Positions 33,591-40,895 of a DNA stretch of 64,000 nt are shown here, one piece after another. Source of the DNA: Paenibacillus radicis (ex Xue et al. 2023). Lineage in GTDB: Bacteria; Bacillota; Bacilli; Paenibacillales; NBRC-103111. The notes under the pieces were generated by a model. That model saw nothing but the letters and a program-made list of their open reading frames with translations. It made no database searches and was not told the DNA's origin. The stretch spans positions 1 to 64,000 of the forward strand of contig NZ_JANQBD010000008.1 of the NCBI RefSeq assembly GCF_024722015.1, read 5' to 3'. The translations under genes and the position numbers were made by a program. The first letter of the stretch is position 1. Every line of letters begins with the position of its first letter.

Positions 33591-33992
33591 CTAATCGAAG
33601 TGCCAATCTTTTATTTCTATCCACGGGCTGTTTCTATCCTCTCGTTCGAATGCTGATCCGTAGTCATTTTTGAAAATCGAGATTAGAGTATGGTCTTTTT
33701 CACATAGATAATAGACATCAATGATTTTTGTGTTGGAAGGATCATTATTATATTCTTCAGGTACTGTTCCTTCGAACAATCACCATCCACTGTCTTCCTT
33801 CCGGTATGTTTGCTCGCGATATAACCAACGAATTGTCCATCCTTCGTCCAAACACTTCTTTGATATTAGAGCCTTATCCTCCCCGATTTCTAAGCAGTGC
33901 GGATCGTCTTTTTTAAAAATTACTCTAGCAATATTCTTAGGTTCAAATTCAATTATTTCTCCTACGTTGAGTGATTTAATATAGAGAGCCAC
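33591..33992 (-). pseudogene. Hypothetical gene interrupted by an in-frame TGA
   Basis: One frame of about 133 codons is cut by TGA at 33780-33782: the first part (GTG start, VGEIIEFEPKNIARVIFKKD, LDEGWTIRWLYREQTYRKED) ends ...SGW-stop, and the second continues LFEGTVPEEYNNDPSNTK to WHFD. Composition is protein-like on both sides and the frame is unbroken, so it was one gene. Family not recognised. Likely a nonsense mutation. Confidence 0.6.
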
Positions 33993-34056
33993 ATCCTCTC
34001 TGCTCGAGGATCATCTCCATCTTGATGACTTAAAATAAGCAGAGATAACGCGCTGT

Positions 34057-34188
34057 TCAACTTATCAATAACCACCGTCCAGAGTTCAAGCCCAACCGCA
34101 CCTTCGCCCCCAGTATTTCGCTGACGAGACGGAATGGGACGTAGGCGGACCCTTCCTCAGAGATAAATGGAGATCCGCCAGCATCTTT
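34057..34188 (-). pseudogene. Fragment of a copper-amine-oxidase-like N-terminal domain
   Basis: GGSPFISEEGSAYVPFRLVS continuing EILGAKV is the hallmark of the CuAO_N1 stalk domain common in secreted Paenibacillus proteins. Only about 43 codons remain, with a frameshift after GAKV and no start or signal peptide. Confidence 0.7.
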
Positions 34189-34233
34189 TACTCATTCTTT
34201 CCCCTAAATACCTTTAGATTCATAACTATTTGC

Positions 34234-34839
34234 TTATTCGACGGGGGGGTCCACATGTAGGTCTTGATCACGCTCCGTTAAGACCCATCGAGTGAAAGTC
34301 ACCTCCAAGCCAGCACGGGTTGGGGAACAAGTATAGGGACCAGCCTGATTTCCGCTTTCGTAAGGAAATCGAGCAACACGAATTGTACGCCATCCATGAT
34401 GTTCCGTCCTTGCCCGAATAATAACGGCATCCTTCATAATAGACGCACGTAATGTGACCTCTTCCCCGACCCACTCTGGCACACCAGCGAGCGACCAATC
34501 GGAATAACCATCTGTTACGACTGCCGCAAGATGAGGAATGCCGTCGTTAATTTCAATCCCGGTTTTAATCCATTTTCCAGGTCCATGATACAACATGATA
34601 CCTGCCTGATCGTAAAGCTCTGTAAAGGACCCCAGCTGAAATGAAACCTCCACCGCAGTGTTGTTATCCCAATCCGCCAATAATGCTGCGCCATCCTCGA
34701 ATTCAAAACCATATAAAGTCTTTCTCCAGAAATCCTTTCCCTTTTCAGGCACAACCTTAAGAAATTCCCCTTCACCTCGGGCAGAATGAGGTAAATTGAT
34801 CCATGTTCCTTTGTCCCAGTTCATTCTTTTCTTCGTCAA
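34234..34839 (-). CDS. DUF1349 concanavalin-like protein
   Basis: 201 aa. The start is most likely TTG at 34839, eight bases after AAGGAGG; the ATG at 34824 is too far from that site. A beta-sandwich of the DUF1349 type, relatives of which are annotated as regulators of enolase or as glycan-binding proteins: DFWRKTLYGFEFEDGAALL, YDQAGIMLYHGPGKWIKTGI, WRTIRVARFP. No signal peptide, so probably intracellular. Function not established. Confidence 0.82.
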   Translation of the reverse strand: MTKKRMNWDKGTWINLPHSARGEGEFLKVVPEKGKDFWRKTLYGFEFEDGAALLADWDNNTAVEVSFQLGSFTELYDQAGIMLYHGPGKWIKTGIEINDGIPHLAAVVTDGYSDWSLAGVPEWVGEEVTLRASIMKDAVIIRARTEHHGWRTIRVARFPYESGNQAGPYTCSPTRAGLEVTFTRWVLTERDQDLHVDPPVE

Positions 34840-34931
34840 CGTTACGACCTCCTTGTTAAGAGAAGTGCTTGTCCTTAGAGAAAATAAAATCCGATCACAA
34901 CTGTTAATTTGTTCTTCAACTAAAACAAGTA

Positions 34932-35119
34932 TTAATTTCCAACTTTCCAACTATTACAGTTTGCTCTAAATCGTACCAGTACGGATTCCAAGTCAATAAC
35001 ATTACCACCGCAACCCACTAATTGATCTTCTTCCCACGTGCTCCAGAATGTAACATCTGGCTTTTCAAACCTTCAAGATTTAAGGCGTGTATACTTTTTG
35101 GTGGAGAATGAAGAGTCAT
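34932..35119 (-). pseudogene. N-terminal fragment of a GNAT acetyltransferase
   Basis: The ATG at 35119 begins MTLHSPPKSIHALNLEGLK; after one missing A in an A-run the next frame continues KPDVTFWSTWEEDQLVGCGG, the typical first half of a GNAT protein (FWS.WE.D.LVGCG). It then ends at a stop at 34932 without the acetyl-CoA site. It needs both a frameshift and a truncation. Confidence 0.65.
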
Positions 35120-35149
35120 ATTATGAAAGGATCTATGTAAAAACATAAA

Positions 35150-35581
35150 TTATTCAAACCACTGCTTTGGTCCGATGATATGGAATAAATGATCACTATC
35201 AGTATTCAAAGCATCCTTTATACGTGAAATTGTAAAATCACTAATTGGCTTAGGTAAATCGTCCACATTGAAAAACTTACATTCTGTTACTTCCTCCGCA
35301 TCTGGCTGTGGTTGCTGATTGTCGACCACCTTACAAGCGAAAACAAAGTGATGCATATCATTAATGGGTTCATAATACACGCCAGTCAAACGACCTACAG
35401 TAGCTTCAAGCCCCGTCTCTTCAAGCACTTCTCTCTTTGCGGTATTCTCCGCAGACTCATTTTGCTCAGATAGCCCACCAGGTAGTTCCCAGTTGTATTT
35501 TCCGTAGTTATGTTTTACTCAAATAAATCGCCCTTCTGAATCCATAATGACCGCAGCTGCTCCTACAGGCTTTTTAGACAT
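35150..35581 (-). pseudogene. NUDIX hydrolase interrupted by an in-frame TGA
   Basis: One 143-codon frame from the ATG at 35581 (AGGGGG six bases upstream) would encode a normal NUDIX protein: VGAAAVIMDSEGRFI-stop-VKHNYGKYNWELPGG, then REVLEETGLEA. The TGA at 35519-35521 sits where a Leu codon (TTA/TTG) is expected. All other motifs are intact, so the damage looks recent, or the position is misread. Confidence 0.8.
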
Positions 35582-35737
35582 ATCCATCCCCCTAAATTTT
35601 TCATGTAAAAATGTTCCATCTAAATAAACGATAAATGTTTTAAATTTGTTTCGGAATGAATTAAAGTATTCTGCTCGTTAGTTTTAAGGGACGAAGGATC
35701 CTTGGCTAAACTATACAAAAAATGAACGTACTCAAGG

Positions 35738-35793
35738 AAGCAGTTACTTCCTGTGTAAGTCCATTTAAACTATCGTGTCTCGTTAGTTTAGTG
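35738..35793. repeat. Hairpin intergenic repeat, degenerate
   Basis: AAGGAAGCAGTTACTTCC small stem, then TTTAAACTATCGTGTCTCGTTAGTTTAGTGACC, which reaches the stop codon of the next gene. Confidence 0.55.
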
Positions 35794-36297
35794 ACCCGGA
35801 ATTTCTTTTTCCATAATATAATCATCCATTATGAATCCATTTCCGATATCTGAAACTTCTTCTCGTATGGTTCGAAAGCCCTTTTTCTTATATACCGCAA
35901 TACTGGATTCGTTATTCCGATTGACAGTAAGCCAAATATTGCTTAAGTTTCGGTCTTTGCATAACTCTTCTAGTAATGCCATCGCTTGGCTAGCATAACC
36001 GCGTCCCCTGTGCTCCTTTCCGATATAAAACTTGCTCAGAAAAAGTTTCACTCCCTCTTGTCTGACCGACAAATATCCTACCACGGTGGAGCCATCTTGT
36101 TGAATTAAGAAATATTCGTAGTTCTGATGATGAATCTGATCCTTAATCGCAGGAACCGTTTGATACTTGCCTATCATGTAATCTATCTGCTCGATTGTAA
36201 TAATGGATACGTAATATTCACGCCATATTTCTGCCGCTAATTGAGCAACCTCTGCGATTTCTTCCACTCCATTAACGAGTGTAAACTTAAGACTCAT
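35788..36297 (-). CDS. GNAT family N-acetyltransferase
   Basis: 169 aa from the ATG at 36297, after AGGCAGGG. The acetyl-CoA site is FYIGKEHRGRGYASQAMALL (R-G-x-G-x-A), and the C-terminus has WLTVNRNNESSIAVYKKKGF, the standard end of the fold. N-terminus EIAEVAQLAAEIWREYY fits the group acting on small amines or protein N-termini. The substrate is unknown. Confidence 0.9.
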   Translation of the reverse strand: MSLKFTLVNGVEEIAEVAQLAAEIWREYYVSIITIEQIDYMIGKYQTVPAIKDQIHHQNYEYFLIQQDGSTVVGYLSVRQEGVKLFLSKFYIGKEHRGRGYASQAMALLEELCKDRNLSNIWLTVNRNNESSIAVYKKKGFRTIREEVSDIGNGFIMDDYIMEKEIPGH

Positions 36298-36505
36298 GAC
36301 ATGCCCTGCCTCTCCCAAATCTTTTGATTTGCTTTTCACTACAATATCATAAGTTTCAGCAGCAAGTCAGAAATTTTTCCATCTCATTTTTTGGTGACCT
36401 CCTCCCTGCCATCCGTCGGGAATGAGATAAAGTTCAATTGCGTTTTTTATTATTATGTGGAATAGTTCTACAACACCTAGGAAATAATGGAATCAACTAA
36501 ACTGC

Positions 36506-36861
36506 ATGTGGAAAAGAGGACACAGCATGAATTGGTGTACGTGGTTGATTGAACGAGTTCCTATTTTTGTTCGTCAGTCTGCGGTTTTGCCTCTTATGAA
36601 GCAAGGAGGTACTGTTGTTAATGCGGCATCATTGACGGCATACGAAGGAAATGAACAGTTGATGGATTACTCTGCAACTAAGGGTACGATCGTTGCTTTC
36701 ACGTGCTCCCTGTCTAAATCCTTGCAAATCAGGGGCATTCGCATTAATAGTGTTGTTCCCGGAACAATCTGGACCCCGCTCAACCCTACTTCTTTCCCAG
36801 CGGATCAAGTGTTTCAGGGCAATTTATTCATGTCACTGGCGTAGTAGTTATGAACGGATAA
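36506..36861 (+). pseudogene. Short-chain dehydrogenase remnant with internal deletion
   Basis: The chain contains GGTVVNAASLTAYEGNEQLM and the catalytic YSATKG, then GIRINSVVPGTIWTPL, but the N-terminal NAD-binding half is missing. After PADQV about 50 residues are deleted and the frame changes; the true C-terminus SGQFIHVTGVVVMNG ends at 36861. Not functional. Confidence 0.8.
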
Positions 36862-36883
36862 GATGAAGATGGAGCGTAACAAA

Positions 36884-37921
36884 ATGACGAATAAAATGAT
36901 GGATTTTATCAAATACCAAGGGGTTGTATGGAAAACCCCATTAGCTGCAGCACTGTCATGGGAACTTGCGGAGTGGGCCGGATCTAAGCATCCTTACTTA
37001 GCTCCTCTGACGGTCATTTTGTCTATCCAATTAACCGTTGACAAATCCATACAATTTGCGTGGCAGCGCATCGTGGGGACCATAGCCGGCGTACTTTTCA
37101 CTGTTTCCATAACACCTTATGTAGGCTTAAACGGCTGGAGTATAGGACTTCTTCTACTTGTTGGGGCATTTATCGTAACGTGGCTGAAATTGGATCATGC
37201 AATAATGGTCCAAGTTGCTCTCAGCATTTTATTGGTCATGTATTTTCAAAGCAAGATGCCGAGTTACTCCCTGGATCGGATACGCGATACTATTATCGGC
37301 GCCATCGTCGCCATCGTGATCCATATTATGATTTTCCCTCCCGATTCCGTTAACAAAGCCAAAAAAAAGATGATCCAATTCGCGGATCATCTATCCAATC
37401 ATTTTATAAACACCGCTCTATGGGTGACAGAGGGCTGTTCCTCAAGTAAAGCTCAAACTTTGCAATTAAGATTAGAATCCTTGTTCCAGGAACTTCATCA
37501 AACGACAACCGAGTTGGATAAAGCGGAGCAAAGTTTGCGTTACAATCCACTAGGGACCAAAAAACGCAATGCTTTAAATGAATTAACCCGGCAAATGCAT
37601 CGACTTCGATCTGGCCATGCCAATCTTACCGACATGATCCGCGTTTTTACAAATTGGTCCGAAAGCGGCAATTTTGCCAAAGAGAATCAACGAATATGGG
37701 CCGATCACTTAAACGCGTTAGCGAAGCTTATCAAGGAATGGAACAACGTATTGGATAATCCAGACACGTTTACCTTGGTTTCTAACGGATCCGCTCTTCA
37801 AATCAAAGCACCTGCTCATATGGCGAACTACCAGTACCAGTACCCGCTTGCGTTGTATATGCACGCCGAGCAAGTCATTCAAGATTTCCAAAAGGCGGAT
37901 TTTTCCAATAATATCCTGTAA
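36884..37921 (+). CDS. FUSC/aromatic-acid-exporter-like membrane protein
   Basis: 345 aa from the ATG at 36884, GGAG upstream. The N-terminal half (about 15-165) has five to six helices of the FUSC_2/ArAE type (LAPLTVILSIQLTVDKSIQF, QRIVGTIAGVLFTV); the C-terminal half is a cytoplasmic helical domain (QLRLESLFQELHQTTTELDK). Relatives export aromatic acids such as p-hydroxybenzoate; the substrate here is unknown. Its last 43 bp overlap the convergent 3' end of the NTP-transferase gene at 37879. Confidence 0.85.
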   Translation: MTNKMMDFIKYQGVVWKTPLAAALSWELAEWAGSKHPYLAPLTVILSIQLTVDKSIQFAWQRIVGTIAGVLFTVSITPYVGLNGWSIGLLLLVGAFIVTWLKLDHAIMVQVALSILLVMYFQSKMPSYSLDRIRDTIIGAIVAIVIHIMIFPPDSVNKAKKKMIQFADHLSNHFINTALWVTEGCSSSKAQTLQLRLESLFQELHQTTTELDKAEQSLRYNPLGTKKRNALNELTRQMHRLRSGHANLTDMIRVFTNWSESGNFAKENQRIWADHLNALAKLIKEWNNVLDNPDTFTLVSNGSALQIKAPAHMANYQYQYPLALYMHAEQVIQDFQKADFSNNIL

Positions 37922-38508
37922 TCTTCAGCAGTATCCACATCCATGAACAGGTCCGGATTTGCAAAATCGATGCAAATTCCCGATGTTTCTTTTCGAATAA
38001 GATGTCTCGCCCCCTGATCGTTCTGCAATCGCAGGAGCTCCGGAAACATTCGCTGTGCAAAAATAACCGGTGGCCTAGCCAAACCGTCGTAACTTGAAGC
38101 TACGAAACCAATGCTGCTGTTTGTTTCAAAACGATTAAGCAGCTCATTCATCATCTCTTTTGTAATGAAAGGTTGATCCGCCAGTATTATCATCACGGCT
38201 GCCGCTTCCATCACTTGTGCAGCCCGTACACCGCATCGCAAGGAATGCGCTTGCCCCAAGTGCGCTTCAGAACAGTAAATAACGGACCATTTCCGTTTGA
38301 TCGGGTCCCGGTAAAATCTGTTGTCCATCCAATCTGTCTCAGCGTCCTTTGATACTACCAAAACATAATCCAAGCTGGAACTCAAAGCCGCCGCCAACGC
38401 ATAGTTCCCCAAGTTCATAGGCCCCACTGGAAGTCGAAGTTTATCCGAACCCATTCGGGTACTTTGACCTGCCGCTAAATAAATGCCAACAATATTATTC
38501 CACCTCAT
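37879..38508 (-). CDS. pucB: MocA/PucB-like molybdopterin cytidylyltransferase
   Basis: 209 aa. The nucleotidyltransferase motif GIYLAAGQSTRMGSDKLRLP is at the N-terminus, and VMIILADQPFITKEMMNELL holds the metal-binding Asp. It converts Mo-molybdopterin to the cytosine dinucleotide form required by purine hydroxylases. The start at 38508 overlaps the xdhC stop in an ATGA, indicating translational coupling. Last gene of the cluster. Confidence 0.9.
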   Translation of the reverse strand: MRWNNIVGIYLAAGQSTRMGSDKLRLPVGPMNLGNYALAAALSSSLDYVLVVSKDAETDWMDNRFYRDPIKRKWSVIYCSEAHLGQAHSLRCGVRAAQVMEAAAVMIILADQPFITKEMMNELLNRFETNSSIGFVASSYDGLARPPVIFAQRMFPELLRLQNDQGARHLIRKETSGICIDFANPDLFMDVDTAEDYRILLEKSAFWKS

Positions 38509-39545
38509 AGATAACAACTACTTGCTTTTCTATTTTTTCTAAAAGTAAGTATGAGTTCTGCAAGAATGCTAACAGCGATTTCCTCGGGTCCCTCTGCCCC
38601 AATTGCAAGGCCAACGGGAGCATGGACTTGCATCGGAACCGGTTCACCTGATAGTAAACGTTCCCTTCTATTTTTCGACCCGAGAATGCCGAGATAACAA
38701 AGCTGCTGCTTAGAAAGAAGTCGAACCAACTGCTGATCCCTCTTAAAATTATGAGTCATTACAACAGCATAATCGTAAGGTGTAAAATGAATCATCCTTA
38801 TCGTTTCCTCAGGAAACCCCAATAAAAAAGATTCAGCATCCGGAAAATAACGTCGATCACATAAGGCTGGTCTCCAATCGGAGACGATAACGGAAAAACC
38901 GGTGGCTGTTGCAAATGCGGCAAGTGGCCTGGCGTCCGGTCCTGCACCAAATATCAGAAGACGCGGTTTGGGATAGTAGGTATGAACGAAAACATCCGAT
39001 TGAATAGAGGAGAGAAATCTCATTCCACTCTTGCACGAATCCTCGGACGACATCAAATCTAAGAGTGCCTGCGGAAATTCTCCCCTCCACTCCCCGAACA
39101 ATTGCCTATCTCTAGTGAAGAAACTATAATCGGTAACAGAACCATTCGAGCCGAATCTTTTAATGAGCATAACCTCGACTTTATGATCCAAATAATACTT
39201 CAATGTACATAAATGATCCACAAACTCATCATTTACCGGTTCCATTGTTACATGAACAATGCCGCCACACCCCGGTTCTTCCCCCCAAGAGAGTGGATCC
39301 GATGATTGCATGTCGAACACAAAGCTGCGAGCAATGCCTGCTTCCAAAATATTCGGCACGCTGACCGAAAGTTCAGCCTCCAGACAGCCAGCGCTTAATA
39401 CCCCTATTTGTGAACCATCTTCAAGGAACAACACCGAGGTTCCTTCTTTGCGGTAAGCACTCCCTTCCACTTGGGTAATCGTCGCAAGCACACTTCTTAA
39501 GCCGGTACGTTGAATGGTTTCCAAAATACGGTGTATTTCCTCCAA
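38505..39545 (-). CDS. pucA: XdhC/CoxI-family molybdenum-cofactor maturation protein
   Basis: 346 aa, TTG start after GAGGGG. The N-terminal XdhC_CoxI domain has SVLATITQVEGSAYRKEGTS and SAGCLEAEL; the C-terminal Rossmann domain has LLIFGAGPDARPLAAFA and YDYAVVMTHNFKRDQQLVR. Such proteins bind the sulfurated cofactor and insert it into xanthine dehydrogenase. Corresponds to PucA of B. subtilis by position and domain order. Confidence 0.9.
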   Translation of the reverse strand: MEEIHRILETIQRTGLRSVLATITQVEGSAYRKEGTSVLFLEDGSQIGVLSAGCLEAELSVSVPNILEAGIARSFVFDMQSSDPLSWGEEPGCGGIVHVTMEPVNDEFVDHLCTLKYYLDHKVEVMLIKRFGSNGSVTDYSFFTRDRQLFGEWRGEFPQALLDLMSSEDSCKSGMRFLSSIQSDVFVHTYYPKPRLLIFGAGPDARPLAAFATATGFSVIVSDWRPALCDRRYFPDAESFLLGFPEETIRMIHFTPYDYAVVMTHNFKRDQQLVRLLSKQQLCYLGILGSKNRRERLLSGEPVPMQVHAPVGLAIGAEGPEEIAVSILAELILTFRKNRKASSCYL

Positions 39546-39587
39546 ACTCGCCCCTCCTCAACGCCAGAGGGCATGGGATCCCCATCC

Positions 39588-40058
39588 TTATTTCGGTGTA
39601 AAAACGTCCTTCACTGCATGGTGAATTTCTTCATAGGACGTACACCTGCATATATTGGATTCCAGCCATACCCTAATGGTTTCTTCATCTGCATGCGGGT
39701 GAACATTCCACAAGCCTTCACAGTTTACAATAAAGCCGGGGGTACAGTAACCGCATTGGAATGCCTGATTCTGAACAAAGGCTTTTTGTACCGGTGAGTT
39801 CATCAACCCCTCGATCGTTGTGATTTGTTTTCCATCGGCTTCCACGGTGAGCATAAGGCACGATTTCATGGGTTGGCGGTTTACCAATATTGTACATGCA
39901 CCACAGTCACCGTTCTCGCAACCGGATTTACTTCCCGTCAGTCCGAGTTTGTCTCGTAGTATATGTAGGAGTATATCCGCCGCTCTTACTCGAATCGTTC
40001 GCTTCTCACCGTTAACATCGAATTCAACAGGATACATAGCAGTATCGTTGGCTGACAT
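39588..40058 (-). CDS. pucE: Xanthine dehydrogenase iron-sulfur subunit
   Basis: 156 aa with two [2Fe-2S] clusters: plant-type ferredoxin cysteines in GCENGDCGACTILVNRQPMK..C, and the helical second domain with FQCGYCTPGFIVN and ESNICRCTSYEEI. Electrons pass from the molybdenum site through these clusters to FAD. It starts three bases after the FAD subunit gene ends. Confidence 0.94.
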   Translation of the reverse strand: MSANDTAMYPVEFDVNGEKRTIRVRAADILLHILRDKLGLTGSKSGCENGDCGACTILVNRQPMKSCLMLTVEADGKQITTIEGLMNSPVQKAFVQNQAFQCGYCTPGFIVNCEGLWNVHPHADEETIRVWLESNICRCTSYEEIHHAVKDVFTPK

Positions 40059-40061
40059 GCT

Positions 40062-40895
40062 TCACCTTCTTTCCAATTTATGTACCATGTCAGCCATCGT
40101 TTGTTTAAGTACAAATTTCCGATAAGAGGCGGAACCTTCCGCATTATGTACTAAAGGACCAGGAAGGCTGCCGATCGCCTGCTCCATCCTTGCTGCCAAT
40201 GGTATCGAGGAATCGTTCAACGCCTGCTCGATTTGGGCGGATCGAAACGGGAATGAGCAGACGCCACTGTATGCTGAGCGAATCTGATTATCTTTCTTAA
40301 AAGCAGCTACTGTTACGAGAGGATAGCCAACGTTGCCTATTTGCCGTTTCTTGTAATGAACGAACGGCAGCTGTAAATAGCCTCGGTCTGTTAAGGTCTG
40401 TACAAGAAATTCTCCATTTTCCAGTCTCAATTGTTGTAAAAATACATGGTGAATCGAGGCTTCTCTTATCCCTTGTATTCCTGCTATAACCATACGACTG
40501 TTAGCCAGCAGAAGCGGGAGTACGGCCTCCCTGTAATAAATGTTTCCGCAAATGTTTCCGCCCAGCGTGATCTTATTCCGAGCTGTTTGGTCGGCAACTC
40601 CCTGTGCCGTTTCACTGAGCAGCGGGAACGGGTTCGCCGCAGATAAAGCCGATAACGTGATGCAAGATCCGATAACGAGCTTATCCTTCTGCATTTCCAT
40701 TACGCTGCACTCCGGAATAGACTTCAAATCGATAACAGCTCCTGGTTGAATGGAGTTTGTTCGAGCCCATGTGATGATCTCCGTCCCTCCGGCGTAATAC
40801 ATCGGTTTCTTCCCTTGTTTTTGTAGAAACTGAAACAATTCCACAGCCATCTGAACGGAAGAAGGTTTGTAGTATTCAAAGTCAAACGGAATCAT
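40062..40895 (-). CDS. pucC: Xanthine dehydrogenase FAD-binding subunit
   Basis: 277 aa of the CO-dehydrogenase flavoprotein type. FAD motifs are YYAGGTEIITWARTN and TLGGNICGNIYYREAVLPLL; the C-terminal domain has SAYSGVCSFPFRSAQIEQAL. GGAGGACG precedes the ATG. It overlaps the end of the large subunit gene by 14 bp, so the subunits are translated together. Confidence 0.93.
   Translation of the reverse strand: MIPFDFEYYKPSSVQMAVELFQFLQKQGKKPMYYAGGTEIITWARTNSIQPGAVIDLKSIPECSVMEMQKDKLVIGSCITLSALSAANPFPLLSETAQGVADQTARNKITLGGNICGNIYYREAVLPLLLANSRMVIAGIQGIREASIHHVFLQQLRLENGEFLVQTLTDRGYLQLPFVHYKKRQIGNVGYPLVTVAAFKKDNQIRSAYSGVCSFPFRSAQIEQALNDSSIPLAARMEQAIGSLPGPLVHNAEGSASYRKFVLKQTMADMVHKLERR

Noticed and set aside
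33780..33782. Selenocysteine at the in-frame TGA codons (also 35519)
   Set aside because: The proteins are not selenoprotein families, the NUDIX site expects Leu, and no SECIS-like hairpin follows.
33040..33992. Toxin-immunity locus
   Set aside because: A SUKH-like protein alone is not enough; no polymorphic toxin or secretion gene is nearby.
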